A DNA stretch of 64,000 nucleotides from Photobacterium sp. GB-56. GTDB lineage: Bacteria; Pseudomonadota; Gammaproteobacteria; Enterobacterales; Vibrionaceae. The stretch covers positions 124,001 to 188,000 of the forward strand of contig NZ_PYNW01000004.1 in NCBI RefSeq assembly GCF_003026105.1. The letters run 5' to 3'. This document shows, piece by piece, positions 54,225-64,000 of this stretch. The position numbers and the translations under genes were made by a program. Below the pieces are notes generated by a model. The model was not told the origin of the DNA, did not search any database, and saw only the letters and a program-made list of their open reading frames with translations. Numbering within the stretch: the stretch's first letter is position 1; every line of letters starts with the position of its first letter.

Positions 54225-55085
54225 TTAAAGCTGAGGCTGAAACTGCGTTCGAAATTGTCGAGGGGTAAAACTACTCCAATTTTTAAATCGGGTACTAAAA
54301 TTGGTTGGGTTTGGATAACCGCATAAATCACTAATATGTTGAATTGGCCAATTGGTGGTAGTCAGTAGCCCAGCAGCATGTTCCATTCGAATTTGAGTTA
54401 AATAGGCAATGGGAGATTGTTGGTAATACTGTTGACATAATCGATGAAAATGCGGCTCAGAGCATGGATATAAGGCGGCCAGATCGGAGACTTGCCATGG
54501 GTGATGTAACTGACTTTTCGTTTGCTGGTAAACATGTTCTAAACGGGTAAGTGCTTTAGGAGAGTGAGAGGCGGTTTGGGTATTCACTAATAAACAAATC
54601 TGTTCGGTAATACTTTTACATAGCGCATCGCCCAATGGATAGTTGAAACTTAAAGATTCGCTTAAGCAAATGATAGTCTTAAATAGTAATGAGCCTGATT
54701 GTGAATCTTGATAGGTAATATCATGAGGTAAGCTCTCATCCCAACGCTTATGTTTTTCAAGCATAACCCATGCGACATCCCAAATAAGATCAGGATTATC
54801 ATCTGGGTGGATGACAAAGCCATTCTCATAACTGGGCGGTACATAAATAACACTGCCGGTTTCTAATGCCCATTCACTGTCTGGTGTTTTCAATAACCCT
54901 TTTCCACCCGTTGTGTATAGCAGCATATACATGTCTGGGTTTCTTCGATAAATACTGAATGCCTCTTTGCCATAATTGATGCCACATTGAAGAATTTTTT
55001 GCTTTTCAAGTTCAATCGATTGTACTTGATCAATAATAATAGATTGGCATTTTGGCGAAATAGTAAAAGTATCAATATACCCCAT
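54225..55085 (-). CDS. AraC-family transcriptional regulator
   Basis: The 286-residue protein has an N-terminal cupin-like sensing part (GSVIYVPPSYENGF, about residues 70-85) and a C-terminal double helix-turn-helix (about residues 190-283) with WQVSDLAALYPCSEPHFHRL, QIRMEHAAGLLTTTNWPIQ and ISDLCGYPNPTNFSTRFKNW, as in AraC/XylS. It is divergent from a MATE transporter with 115 bases between, so it likely controls that gene. The effector is unknown. Confidence 0.88.
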   Translation of the reverse strand: MGYIDTFTISPKCQSIIIDQVQSIELEKQKILQCGINYGKEAFSIYRRNPDMYMLLYTTGGKGLLKTPDSEWALETGSVIYVPPSYENGFVIHPDDNPDLIWDVAWVMLEKHKRWDESLPHDITYQDSQSGSLLFKTIICLSESLSFNYPLGDALCKSITEQICLLVNTQTASHSPKALTRLEHVYQQTKSQLHHPWQVSDLAALYPCSEPHFHRLCQQYYQQSPIAYLTQIRMEHAAGLLTTTNWPIQHISDLCGYPNPTNFSTRFKNWSSFTPRQFRTQFQPQL

Positions 55086-55200
55086 TCAGAGCTCCGAAAT
55101 TAAAAAATGATAGTCTAGCAAAGCTTTTTGATTGCTTAGAATAAACGTGTTTGAGTAAACATAGGTATGATCAGCTTCACAGTAAGATAACATTAATTAG

Positions 55201-56604
55201 GTGGCGGTCATGCAACACTGGCGATACTCAGCAGATAAAACTTTTTGGCAAAAAACATGGCGTCTAGCGTTGCCAGTATCAATGCAATCTATGTTGTTTT
55301 CATTACTTGGTTTAGTCGATGTCATCATGGTCTCTAAACTCGGTGAGTCACAAGTTGCCGCTGTAGGTATTGGTAACCGCATATTTTTCTTTAATTTATT
55401 GCTTGTTGTTGGCGTCAGTGGAGCTGTTGGTGTTCTCGCGGCTCAATATTTTGGCGCAGGGAAAATGGAAGGGGTGAGACGTACGTTATTGCAATCTTGG
55501 GTATGTGCAATCTTTTTAACATTGCCTTTTGCTGTTGCATACCGTGTTTTTCCAGAGCAAATTGTTTCTTTGGTTAATGATCAAGCCGACTTTATTCACT
55601 ATGCACGAGATTATTTATATGTCTGCGGCTGGAGCATTTTTTTTACAGCCATTGTCGTACCGCTTGAATCTGCTTTACGTGCAGTAGGCGAAGCTAAAAT
55701 GCCTACGTATGTTGGGCTGGTGGCTGTCATTATTAATGGCGTACTTAATGCGCTATTAATTTTCGGATTATATGGTTTTCCTGAAATGGGGGTTGCTGGT
55801 GCCGCGCTGGGGACAACGATTTCGCGTGGTGCACAAACAGTTATTTTGCTGTTTATTACTTATAAAACCTATAAAAAAGTATTACCAATACAGGAAGATA
55901 TAGAGCCAGCAAGTAACGCCAAAGCAAGGAAACGTTATTTTAATGTCGCTTGGCCTATGATTGTTCATGACGGTGCATGGGCGATGGGAATACTGGTTTA
56001 TAGCGTTATTTTTGCCAAATTAGGTGTAACAGAGCTTGCCATCATTAGCTTATTATCGCCGATAGAAGCGGTATTAATTTCTGCCTTTATTGGTTTTGCG
56101 GTTGCCGCATCAACGAATCTGGGGCATGAATTAGGCGCTGAAAATTATCAACGAGCGTTTCATCAGTCGTGGTTCTTTTTAGCTTTGAGTGTGTCTATTG
56201 CTTTTGTGCTAGGTGTATCTATTTGGCTATCGAGTGGGCTTGTTGGTGAGTGGTTGGCAAAGGCTCAAGCACCGAACCTTGAAATGTCGCTCAATGTTAC
56301 CTTAGTGATGGCGTTAGGTATGTTCCTAAAAGTGTTCAATATGGTGGGTATTGGAGGGGTATTACGTAGCGGTGGCGACATTAAATACAGCATTTTTATT
56401 GATTTATTTGGCCAATGGGCAATAGGTATTCCTTTAGCCATACTCACGGGTATTGTTTTAGGCTGGCCATTACACTGGGTGCTTGTTGCTATATTGGCAG
56501 AAGAAGTCGTGAAAGTTGGACTCACAACTTATCGGATTTATGGTCGTAAGTGGTTAAAAAACCTTATTAATGATGACGTAGAATCCTCTTCTATGACAGC
56601 ATAA
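55201..56604 (+). CDS. MATE-family efflux transporter
   Basis: The 467-residue protein has about twelve membrane segments. MATE marks include SMLFSLLGLVDVIMVSKLGE (residues 25-44), AAQYFGAGKMEGVRR and the repeat of this pattern in the second half (GHELGAENYQRAFHQSW), plus GGVLRSGGDIKYSI near residue 385. The family exports drugs or metabolites with sodium or protons. Start GTG 55201 has no clear ribosome-binding site; ATG 55210 is close and possible. A divergent AraC-type gene probably regulates it. Confidence 0.9.
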   Translation: MAVMQHWRYSADKTFWQKTWRLALPVSMQSMLFSLLGLVDVIMVSKLGESQVAAVGIGNRIFFFNLLLVVGVSGAVGVLAAQYFGAGKMEGVRRTLLQSWVCAIFLTLPFAVAYRVFPEQIVSLVNDQADFIHYARDYLYVCGWSIFFTAIVVPLESALRAVGEAKMPTYVGLVAVIINGVLNALLIFGLYGFPEMGVAGAALGTTISRGAQTVILLFITYKTYKKVLPIQEDIEPASNAKARKRYFNVAWPMIVHDGAWAMGILVYSVIFAKLGVTELAIISLLSPIEAVLISAFIGFAVAASTNLGHELGAENYQRAFHQSWFFLALSVSIAFVLGVSIWLSSGLVGEWLAKAQAPNLEMSLNVTLVMALGMFLKVFNMVGIGGVLRSGGDIKYSIFIDLFGQWAIGIPLAILTGIVLGWPLHWVLVAILAEEVVKVGLTTYRIYGRKWLKNLINDDVESSSMTA

Positions 56605-56651
56605 AAATAAAACAATACATAGCGATGGATTTAAGTCTGCATAAAAAGGGT

Positions 56652-56678
56652 TAGACAGAGATTGTCTAGCTTTTTTTA
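56652..56678 (+). terminator. Terminator after the MATE gene
   Basis: TAGACA pairs with TGTCTA across 5 bases, followed by GC and T7. Confidence 0.8.
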
Positions 56679-56865
56679 TTTGTAATCAACTCGCCTAAGA
56701 ATATCAATATTAAACATATTTTGTTGCTTATTACACAAGTAAAATTTGCAGGTAGAATATTGCCACGTGTAAGTATTTAATAAATCTGTCATTTTTAAAT
56801 AATAGAAATGAAATAACAGCTTCTTAATATCCATCCATTTTTTAGGGCATTAACCAAGGTTGTAT

Positions 56866-58920
56866 ATGAGTTACCAATTATCAAGACGTCAGTTTTTATT
56901 AAATTCAGCAAGTGTTGCTGCGACATCAGCAACGGTATTACCTGGTTGTAAAATGCAAAGTAATAATAACCAGACTGATCAAACACATAGAATTGCTTTA
57001 CTTGGTGATGTCCATTTTCATGATATTCATGGTGATTTTGACTTCAACAATAACGAAGTTTGTATTAGAACGATGCAAGACTCAGTTGGTTCTACTCGTA
57101 TGTTTAATGAAAACTACTTTGTCTTCAAAGCGACATTAGATGACATTGTTGCAGAGGGCATTAAGTTCGTTATTCTTGTTGGCGATTTTTCTGATGATGG
57201 ACAAGAAGCCCATGTTGATGGCTTGAAAAAAGTACTTGAACAATATAGTGACGAATATGGATTGGAGTTCTTCTTAACTCATGGCAATCACGATCCTACT
57301 ACACCCTATGGTGAAAATTGTGATAAGACCTTCTTACGATCAGATGGTGCTGGTGTAAAAGTAACCAGCAATCAGGGCGATGTTGAAAGCTTTATTCCTA
57401 GTGATGAAGTTGACGATGTACTCTATAGCCCGAAAATGCAATCTCTAGGTTTCACACCATTAATGGAAAAATTAGGTCGATTTGGTTTTCAATCTCAGCC
57501 GCATTATCACTATTATGAAACGCCATGGAAATCGAACAAACTTGAAGATCGTGTATATCAAGCAATATCTGCTGATGGAGCTTATACAGTAGAATGTCCT
57601 GACTCTAGTTATCTCGTCGAACCAATAGAAGGTTTTTGGATTTGCTCTGTAGACATGAACACTCATGTACCTTTGGATCCGCTGGGAAGTCAGTGGGATC
57701 ATGATGCAAAAGGGTATGAAGATGGTAAAGTTCAAAAACCGCAGGTATTAACTTGGTTAAAAGATGTTATTAAGCGAGCAGATGAGCAAGGAAAAACATT
57801 ACTCGTTTTTTCACATTACCCTGCTATTGAATATTTAAACTACAGCGCTGACGATTTTTATTATTTGTTCGCTGACTCATCGTATAACCACAAGCGAGTC
57901 CCAACATCAGAAACTACTGAAGAGCTCATTGATTGTGGATTAAAGCTGCATTTTGCTGGGCATATTCATATTAACGATACCGCTAAATATGTTGGTCGTA
58001 ATGGACAAACCTTAGTTAATGTTCAGGCACCGTCATTAGCTGCTTATATTCCAGCGTATAAAAAAATCACCTGTTATGGTCCCGACGACTTCGAAATAGA
58101 AACCAAAGTCATTGAAGATGTGCCTGAATTTGATTCTTTATTTAATCATTATGAAAATGAAATAAGCTGGCGTACAGCTAAAGGTTTAGATACACATTGG
58201 AAATCGATGCTTGAGGTGTCTTCTTACCGAGAGTTAATGTATCAACACCTGATTTGCTTAACTGTTAATGATAAGTCTGATGATTGGGGCTGGGATATGC
58301 GCCATCTTTACCAGTCAACGTTTCCAATATATTGGCTAATGGTTTTAAGCGTGATTGATGATGATTTATCAGGAACGGTACTTTCAACGCTTGTAGACAA
58401 CATCAACCCAGATACCAATGATACTAAAGTTATTGATTTATTGGTGGGAGCGGGGCTAGAACAAGTGAGTGTTAATAACGCAATTGAAGACGTCAATCAG
58501 CACTTAATCAATATGAACTACAGCCGTCAGCAATTAAATCAGGCTATTTTTACAGATTACTGTAATGCAATGCTACATATTCGAAACGGTGATGAGCTTG
58601 CATTACAAGACATTGGTTTAGATAAGGTTGTTGGCTACAGTGTTGTTGCAGAGCTTTTTGGTCGTTGTGATATCGACAATAACCTCGAAAATCATGATTA
58701 TTCTCAAGACTATATTGAGGCTGATCCTGAAGCAGGTTCTCATGAAGAGTTTGATGAGAATAAAGATAATTTATCAAACTTAAAATTACGTTTGGCGGCA
58801 CTGGCTAGAATTTTCCACATGTTCAGAATTACAGAGCCAACAACGCACTTCAGGGTTTTCCCATCGCGAGGGGAAGTGTTGGATTTATCAAATGAGAATC
58901 CACTTAGAATTAAAGCGTAA
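56866..58920 (+). CDS. Exported metallophosphoesterase
   Basis: The 684-residue product starts at ATG 56866. Its N-terminus LSRRQFLLNSASVAA is a twin-arginine (Tat) signal, and a cysteine in LPGC may be lipidated. The calcineurin-like phosphoesterase motifs are ALLGDVHFHD (about residue 43), VGDFSDDG, THGNHDP, FSHYPAIEY and FAGHIHIND, which supply the two-metal site. The C-terminal 300 residues are helical and lack a known domain. Export in folded form fits a metal enzyme. The substrate is unknown. It has its own terminator. Confidence 0.87.
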   Translation: MSYQLSRRQFLLNSASVAATSATVLPGCKMQSNNNQTDQTHRIALLGDVHFHDIHGDFDFNNNEVCIRTMQDSVGSTRMFNENYFVFKATLDDIVAEGIKFVILVGDFSDDGQEAHVDGLKKVLEQYSDEYGLEFFLTHGNHDPTTPYGENCDKTFLRSDGAGVKVTSNQGDVESFIPSDEVDDVLYSPKMQSLGFTPLMEKLGRFGFQSQPHYHYYETPWKSNKLEDRVYQAISADGAYTVECPDSSYLVEPIEGFWICSVDMNTHVPLDPLGSQWDHDAKGYEDGKVQKPQVLTWLKDVIKRADEQGKTLLVFSHYPAIEYLNYSADDFYYLFADSSYNHKRVPTSETTEELIDCGLKLHFAGHIHINDTAKYVGRNGQTLVNVQAPSLAAYIPAYKKITCYGPDDFEIETKVIEDVPEFDSLFNHYENEISWRTAKGLDTHWKSMLEVSSYRELMYQHLICLTVNDKSDDWGWDMRHLYQSTFPIYWLMVLSVIDDDLSGTVLSTLVDNINPDTNDTKVIDLLVGAGLEQVSVNNAIEDVNQHLINMNYSRQQLNQAIFTDYCNAMLHIRNGDELALQDIGLDKVVGYSVVAELFGRCDIDNNLENHDYSQDYIEADPEAGSHEEFDENKDNLSNLKLRLAALARIFHMFRITEPTTHFRVFPSRGEVLDLSNENPLRIKA

Positions 58921-58925
58921 TCAAT

Positions 58926-58957
58926 AGCCGACCTTTAGAGTCGGCTTTATTTTTTTA
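58926..58957 (+). terminator. Terminator after the phosphoesterase gene
   Basis: AGCCGAC pairs with GTCGGCT across 6-7 bases, followed by TTTATTTTTTT. Confidence 0.88.
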
Positions 58958-59137
58958 TTCATTACACATCATGTTCTATATCGCATCATTACATCCCAGT
59001 AATTGTCTTTTAACCTGCTCTCACGCCGCTTTAATTGTGATAGAATTAACAAAAATTTCGAATCGCCAAGTGATACTAAGCGAGTTGTCATCATGATGTT
59101 CTCGGTATCCATTAGTCATTGAAAGACAGGAATTAAA

Positions 59138-62100
59138 TTGAGTCAGTCGAATCAAACTCAAGCAGACGTGTTGAATAACGAAAAAACATTAAAGTCTGCT
59201 ATTAAAGATTGCATGATGCGCGATCGTTTTCGTCTACACAAACGTGTACAAGGCGCATCAAGAATTAAAAACGAAAAATCCAAGCACGCTGTATTTGACG
59301 AAATTGCATTAGAGATTGCGAAATCAATGCAAACAGTGGAACGTCGCCGTACTCAGCGTCCAAAAATCATATACCCAGCACAGTTACCCGTAAGCCAGAA
59401 GAAAGATGATATCGCTGAAGCGATCTTAAATAACCAAGTGGTTATTGTGGCGGGTGAAACGGGTTCAGGTAAAACTACTCAGCTACCTAAAATCTGTTTA
59501 GAAATCGGTCGTGGTACCCACGGTATGATCGGCCACACTCAGCCTCGTCGTCTGGCTGCACGCTCTGTTGCTTCTCGTATTGCAGAAGAAATGGAATGTG
59601 AGATGGGCTCTCACGTAGGTTATAAAGTCCGATTTAACGATCAGGTCTCAGAGCATAGCCACGTAAAGTTAATGACAGACGGTATTTTACTGGCTGAAAT
59701 TCAACACGATCGTTTCTTAAGTCAATATGACACTATCATTATCGATGAAGCGCACGAACGTAGCTTAAATATTGATTTCATCATGGGTTATTTGCGTGAG
59801 TTATTACCAAAACGCCCAGATTTAAAAGTCATAATTACTTCAGCAACCATCGATCCTGAGCGTTTTTCTAAGCACTTTAATAATGCACCTATTATTGAAG
59901 TGTCAGGTCGTACGTACCCAGTAGAAGTTCGCTACCGCCCTGTGGTTGAAGACGGTGATGACACCGATCGTGATCAGTTAGATGCAATTTTTGATGCGGT
60001 CGATGAACTGTGCGATGAGGGTGAGGGTGATATCCTGATCTTCTTAAACGGTGAGCGTGAAATTCGTGATACTGCAGATGCGTTAGAAAAGCGCAAATTA
60101 CGCCATACTGAAATTCTACCTTTGTACGCACGTCTATCGGCGGGTGAGCAAAACAGAGTATTTCAATCACACTCTGGTCGCCGTATTGTACTTTCAACAA
60201 ACGTAGCGGAAACTTCACTGACTGTTCCGGGTATTAAATACGTTATTGATCCGGGTACAGCCCGAATTAGTCGCTATAGTTACCGTACTAAAGTACAGCG
60301 TCTTCCGATTGAAGCTATATCACAAGCTAGTGCTAATCAGCGTATGGGGCGTTGTGGTCGTGTTCAAGAAGGTATCTGTATTCGTCTATATTCTGAGGAA
60401 GATTTTTTATCGCGCCCAGAATTTACCGACCCAGAAATTCTACGTACTAACTTAGCGTCAGTTATTCTTCAAATGACCGCGATTGGTTTGGGTGATATCC
60501 AAGCTTTCCCATTTGTAGAAGCGCCCGATAATCGTAATATTCAAGACGGTATTCGATTATTGGAAGAGTTAGGTGCGATTAACTCTAAAGCCACAGATCC
60601 TCGTAAACGTTTATCACCAATGGGTCGCCAATTAGCGCGTCTTCCTATTGATCCACGTTTAGCTCGTATGGTACTTGAAGCGCCTAAGCATGGTGCATTA
60701 CGTGAAGTGATGATCATTGCATCGGCTTTATCTATTCAAGATCCACGTGAGCGTCCATCAGATAAACAGCAACAGTCTGATGAAAAACATCGCCGATTTA
60801 ACGACAAAGATTCTGACTTTGTTGCGTTCGTTAATTTATGGAATTACGTCCAAGAGCAACAAAAAGAGCTTTCTAGTAATCAATTCCGTCGTTTATGTAA
60901 GAAAGAATACTTAAACTACTTACGCATTCGTGAGTGGCAAGATATCTATTTCCAAGTCAACCAAGTGATTAAAGAGCTTGAGTTGAAAATGAATGGCAAC
61001 GAAGCAAGCTATGACAGTATTCATATTTCGCTATTAAGCGGATTGCTTTCGCATATTGGTATGAAAGACCAAGAGAAAAATGAATACCAAGGTGCGCGTA
61101 ACGCTCGCTTTAATATCTTCCCTGGCTCTGGCATTTTCAAGAAACAGCCAAAGTGGGTGATGGTTGCGGAGCTGGTGGAAACGTCACGTTTATGGGGGCG
61201 AATTGGCGCAAAAATTCAGCCGGAGTGGGTTGAACCATTAGCAGGTCACTTGATTAAACGTAGTTATAGCGAACCGCATTGGGAGAAGAAGTCAGCTGCC
61301 GTTCATGCGTTTGAAAAAGTTACGCTGTATGGCATTCCTGTGGTTGCCAAACGTAAAGTTAACTACGGCAATATTGATCCAACGTTATCACGTGAAATCT
61401 TTATCCGCTCAGCATTGGTTGAAGGGGATTGGGATACGCGCCATAAGTTCTATCAACAAAACCGTAAGCTATTGCGCGAAGTTGAAGAACTTGAGCATAA
61501 ATCACGTCGTCGTGACATTCTGATCGATGATGACGAGCTGTTTAATTTCTACGATCAGCGTATTGATTTGAAAGTAACGTCAGGTCGCCACTTTGATTCA
61601 TGGTGGAAGAAAGCATCGAAAGAAGATCCTGAGTTATTGAACTTTGAGCGTGAGATGTTATTCCGTGGCGATGCAAGTCATGTCACTGATCTAGATTATC
61701 CAAACTTCTGGCATCAAGGTAACTTGAAGCTAAAACTGAGCTACCAGTTTGAACCGGGTGAAGATAACGATGGTGTCACCGTTCACGTGCCATTGGCTAT
61801 CTTAAACCAAGTTCAACCTGACGGCTTTGACTGGCAAATTCCAGGTTTACGTCATGAGTTGGTTGTTGCGTTGATCAAATCATTACCAAAACCGTTACGT
61901 CGTAACTTTGTGCCTGCACCAAACTACGCTGATGCGTTCTTAGCACGTGTTAAGCCAATGGAAGCACCATTGCTAGATTCACTAGAAAAAGAATTGAAGC
62001 GTATGAGTGGCGTCACAATTGTGCGTGAAGATTGGAATTTAGATCAGATCCCTGATCACTTGAAGATCACTTATCGTGCTGTTGATCACCGCAATCGTAA

Positions 62101-63052
62101 GTTACGTGAGAGCAAAGATATCTATGGTCTGAAAGACAACTTAAAAGAGAAGGTTCAAGAAACTTTGTCACAAGTTGCTGATGATGATATTGAGCAAGAT
62201 GGTTTGAAAACCTGGAGTTTTGGTACGCTACCTGAACGTTACCAACAGAAACGCGGTGGCTTTGAAGTAAAAGCTTATCCTGCGCTGGTGGATAACAAAG
62301 ATTCTGTTGGTATCAAACTGTTTGAAACTGAAGAGCAGCAAAACAATGCGATGCAGGCGGGTCAACGTCGTTTGATTTTACTTAACGTACCATCGCCAAT
62401 TAAGTACCTTCATTCAAACTTGCCAAACAAATCGAAGCTAGGTTTGTACTTTAATCCGTATGGTCGTGTACTTGATCTGATTGATGATTGTATTGCTTGT
62501 GGTGTTGATAAGCTAATTGAAGAGAAAGGCGGATTAGCATGGCAGCCTGAATCATTTGAAGCGTTGAAAGAGTTTGTTCGTGCTGAGCTTGGTGACACCG
62601 TGGTTGATATTGCCAAACAAGTAGAAGAAATCTTAACCACAGCATTTAACATCAGTAAGCGTTTGAAAGGGCGTATTGATTTAAGCATGGCATTTGCGAT
62701 GTCTGATATCAAAGCACAAATTGAAAGCTTGATCTTCAAAGGTTTTGCAACAGAATGTGGGTGGAAACGTCTGCCTGATATTCTGCGTTACATGCGTGCC
62801 ATTGAGCGTCGAATGGAAAAGCTGCCAATCGATCCAAACAAAGATCGTGTGCATATTCTGAAGATTGAATCAGTAGTTAATGAGTACAAAGAGCTATTGA
62901 ATAAGATCCCGAAAGGGCAGCCAGTACCTGATAAAGTAAAAGAGATCCGATGGATGATTGAAGAGCTACGTGTTAGTTACTTTGCTCAGCAGTTGGGTAC
63001 GCCATACCCTGTATCAGACAAGCGTGTACGAAACGCAATTAACGAATGTTGA
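59138..63052 (+). CDS. hrpA: ATP-dependent RNA helicase HrpA
   Basis: The 1304-residue protein matches the usual length of HrpA. It starts at TTG 59138 after AGGAATTAAA; no better ATG precedes the conserved start. Helicase motifs are GETGSGKTTQLPKI (about residue 106), TQPRRLAARSVA, DEAHERSLNIDFI (about residue 205), ITSATIDPERF, STNVAETSLTVPGIKYVID and SQASANQRMGRCGR. The long C-terminal DUF3418 part follows (EEKGGLAWQPESFEAL). HrpA unwinds RNA and helps rescue collided ribosomes in E. coli. It is transcribed alone and closed by a strong terminator. Confidence 0.96.
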   Translation: MSQSNQTQADVLNNEKTLKSAIKDCMMRDRFRLHKRVQGASRIKNEKSKHAVFDEIALEIAKSMQTVERRRTQRPKIIYPAQLPVSQKKDDIAEAILNNQVVIVAGETGSGKTTQLPKICLEIGRGTHGMIGHTQPRRLAARSVASRIAEEMECEMGSHVGYKVRFNDQVSEHSHVKLMTDGILLAEIQHDRFLSQYDTIIIDEAHERSLNIDFIMGYLRELLPKRPDLKVIITSATIDPERFSKHFNNAPIIEVSGRTYPVEVRYRPVVEDGDDTDRDQLDAIFDAVDELCDEGEGDILIFLNGEREIRDTADALEKRKLRHTEILPLYARLSAGEQNRVFQSHSGRRIVLSTNVAETSLTVPGIKYVIDPGTARISRYSYRTKVQRLPIEAISQASANQRMGRCGRVQEGICIRLYSEEDFLSRPEFTDPEILRTNLASVILQMTAIGLGDIQAFPFVEAPDNRNIQDGIRLLEELGAINSKATDPRKRLSPMGRQLARLPIDPRLARMVLEAPKHGALREVMIIASALSIQDPRERPSDKQQQSDEKHRRFNDKDSDFVAFVNLWNYVQEQQKELSSNQFRRLCKKEYLNYLRIREWQDIYFQVNQVIKELELKMNGNEASYDSIHISLLSGLLSHIGMKDQEKNEYQGARNARFNIFPGSGIFKKQPKWVMVAELVETSRLWGRIGAKIQPEWVEPLAGHLIKRSYSEPHWEKKSAAVHAFEKVTLYGIPVVAKRKVNYGNIDPTLSREIFIRSALVEGDWDTRHKFYQQNRKLLREVEELEHKSRRRDILIDDDELFNFYDQRIDLKVTSGRHFDSWWKKASKEDPELLNFEREMLFRGDASHVTDLDYPNFWHQGNLKLKLSYQFEPGEDNDGVTVHVPLAILNQVQPDGFDWQIPGLRHELVVALIKSLPKPLRRNFVPAPNYADAFLARVKPMEAPLLDSLEKELKRMSGVTIVREDWNLDQIPDHLKITYRAVDHRNRKLRESKDIYGLKDNLKEKVQETLSQVADDDIEQDGLKTWSFGTLPERYQQKRGGFEVKAYPALVDNKDSVGIKLFETEEQQNNAMQAGQRRLILLNVPSPIKYLHSNLPNKSKLGLYFNPYGRVLDLIDDCIACGVDKLIEEKGGLAWQPESFEALKEFVRAELGDTVVDIAKQVEEILTTAFNISKRLKGRIDLSMAFAMSDIKAQIESLIFKGFATECGWKRLPDILRYMRAIERRMEKLPIDPNKDRVHILKIESVVNEYKELLNKIPKGQPVPDKVKEIRWMIEELRVSYFAQQLGTPYPVSDKRVRNAINEC

Positions 63053-63073
63053 TTTAGTTAATAGCGAAATAAT

Positions 63074-63112
63074 AAAGAGCCGATAATGTACATAACATTA
63101 TCGGCTTTTTTA
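63074..63112 (+). terminator. Terminator after hrpA
   Basis: GAGCCGATAATGT and ACATTATCGGCTTT pair over at least 12 bases with a short loop, followed by T6. Confidence 0.92.
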
Positions 63113-63311
63113 TGCATAAAAAACAGTATTTATTATGTCATTAATAATTAACATGCAAATTTGTTGAGGTGGTGACAAAAAAATGACACCATATGATATA
63201 TAAAATAAGTGTGAACTTATTAAATTGTTTTTGTGCCAATTACCATCAGGTGATAATACCACTAGAGCTATATCTATCTGATTTTGTAACTAAACAAGGA
63301 TTGTTTATTCC

Positions 63312-64000
63312 ATGAAATCTTTTTCGGTCGTTCAAGAAAGTAAAGTATTGTCATTTTCTGGCAATGTTGAATTGAGTAATGAAATGGGTAACAAGGTTGT
63401 TACTGAGCAGCTCATGTTGTCAGTTGGCGATGTATTAATATTGCCTAATTATGCAACTGTGAGTTTGGAGCAGTCAGATGGAACACAAGTCGTATTTTCT
63501 AATGTTAATTCTAATAGTGTAGAAGAAGATCTTCCTGATGAGATAGCCAACCTTCAGGCTTTAATTGCTTCTGGAGAGGATCCAACCCTTATTGCGGAAG
63601 CTACTGCAGCTGGTCTTCAAAACATTAGTAATAGTGGTGGTTTTAGTTTTAATAGCATTGAAAGAAACGCAAAAGAAATCATAGCTGAGTCTGGATATGA
63701 TAGTCGTGATACCAGCCCTCGTCCTCCTACCTCTCCTTACAATGATGGTAATGATTTTTATAGTCCTTCAAAACCACTAGAGCAGCAATCTCCTCAAGAT
63801 GACGGTAAATCGAATATATCAATAAACAGCAAGCCTATTATTGTCGATGAAAACGGTGCGCCAGAAGGTGAGAGTATTACGGTAAGCACCGATGAAGAAG
63901 TCGCAGTGAGCGGTCAACTGTCCGCGACCGATGTTGACGGCGATAGTTTAGCCTTCACTTCATCGACGAATCCAACGAACGGTACAGTTACCGTCAACAC
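63312..64000 (+). CDS. LapA-type giant adhesin, N-terminal part (runs off the window)
   Basis: The frame starts at ATG 63312 (AAGGA about 11 bases upstream) and stays open to the last base, giving 229 complete codons. Residues 1-105 look like the retention module of LapA-type adhesins: a beta-rich start (VVQESKVLSFSGNVEL, VGDVLILPNYATVSLEQSDG) and then LIAEATAAGLQNI, where TAAG (98-101) is the site cut by LapG-type periplasmic proteases. A Pro/Ser-rich linker follows (about 130-165). From residue 180 the first cadherin/VCBS-like repeat begins (VSTDEEVAVSGQLSATDVDG ... NGTVTV). GC content rises there. Secretion by a type I system is expected, but no such gene is in view. Confidence 0.85.
   Translation, partial: MKSFSVVQESKVLSFSGNVELSNEMGNKVVTEQLMLSVGDVLILPNYATVSLEQSDGTQVVFSNVNSNSVEEDLPDEIANLQALIASGEDPTLIAEATAAGLQNISNSGGFSFNSIERNAKEIIAESGYDSRDTSPRPPTSPYNDGNDFYSPSKPLEQQSPQDDGKSNISINSKPIIVDENGAPEGESITVSTDEEVAVSGQLSATDVDGDSLAFTSSTNPTNGTVTVN

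Overview
The window looks like a chromosomal segment of a marine gamma-proteobacterium of the Vibrionaceae, most like Photobacterium. This is an inference from AT-rich coding sequence, the familiar housekeeping set (MetC, GpmA, SelO, Cfa, CvfB, NupC, MoeAB, FolE, YjjIW, NAD-malic enzyme, MenB, ZntB, HrpA) and integron attC sites of the Vibrio type. No rRNA, tRNA or CRISPR array was seen.

Region 1 (1-4550) is accessory DNA. It is a short run of gene cassettes, all on the + strand: an unknown 123-aa protein, a GspG-like membrane protein, a SEL1-repeat lipoprotein and a DUF2628-like membrane protein. Three attC-like sites are recognisable. Four decayed copies of one mobile element lie between the cassettes. 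The element carried an IS91-type (Y2) transposase and a tyrosine recombinase, and its relics abut the attC 5' core, as if attC were its target. No integron integrase lies inside the window.

Region 2 (4568-10504) is an envelope-modification locus. An eptA-type phosphoethanolamine transferase, an OmpR-type regulator and a histidine kinase form one operon, with an LTA-synthase-like membrane sulfatase divergent from it. The intergenic region holds a good match to a PmrA box.

Region 3 (10620-32990) is mostly housekeeping: metC, gpmA with a Fur box, selO, a lipoprotein with a CHAT/caspase-like domain plus a small lipoprotein, a beta/gamma-crystallin-like secreted protein, an isochorismatase-fold hydrolase, cfa, an unknown membrane protein, cvfB, a glutaredoxin-like protein, nupC, a DUF2059 protein, moeA-moeB, folE with a structured leader, a LysR regulator, the yjjI-yjjW glycyl-radical pair and a DUF333 lipoprotein.

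Region 4 (33361-46808) holds an L,D-transpeptidase, a HAD phosphatase, a TerC/Alx protein behind a yybP-ykoY (Mn2+) riboswitch with a built-in terminator, an unknown gene behind a perfect CRP site, a DASS transporter, an overlooked 44-codon basic ORF, a SanA-like protein, NAD-malic enzyme, menB and an HrpB-like helicase.

Region 5 (46855-52052) is a duplicated two-gene module on the minus strand: a GEVED/LruC-domain surface protein followed by a small lipoprotein, twice in a row. One small lipoprotein carries nine copies of a 9-bp repeat.

Region 6 (52546-64000) holds a TerB-like protein, zntB, an AraC regulator divergent from a MATE exporter, a Tat-type metallophosphoesterase, hrpA, and the 5' end of a LapA-type adhesin with a TAAG retention-cleavage motif that runs off the window.

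The strongest leads are the attC-associated IS91/tyrosine-recombinase relics, the duplicated LruC/lipoprotein module, the CHAT-like surface lipoprotein pair, the riboswitch-controlled alx and the LapA-type adhesin.
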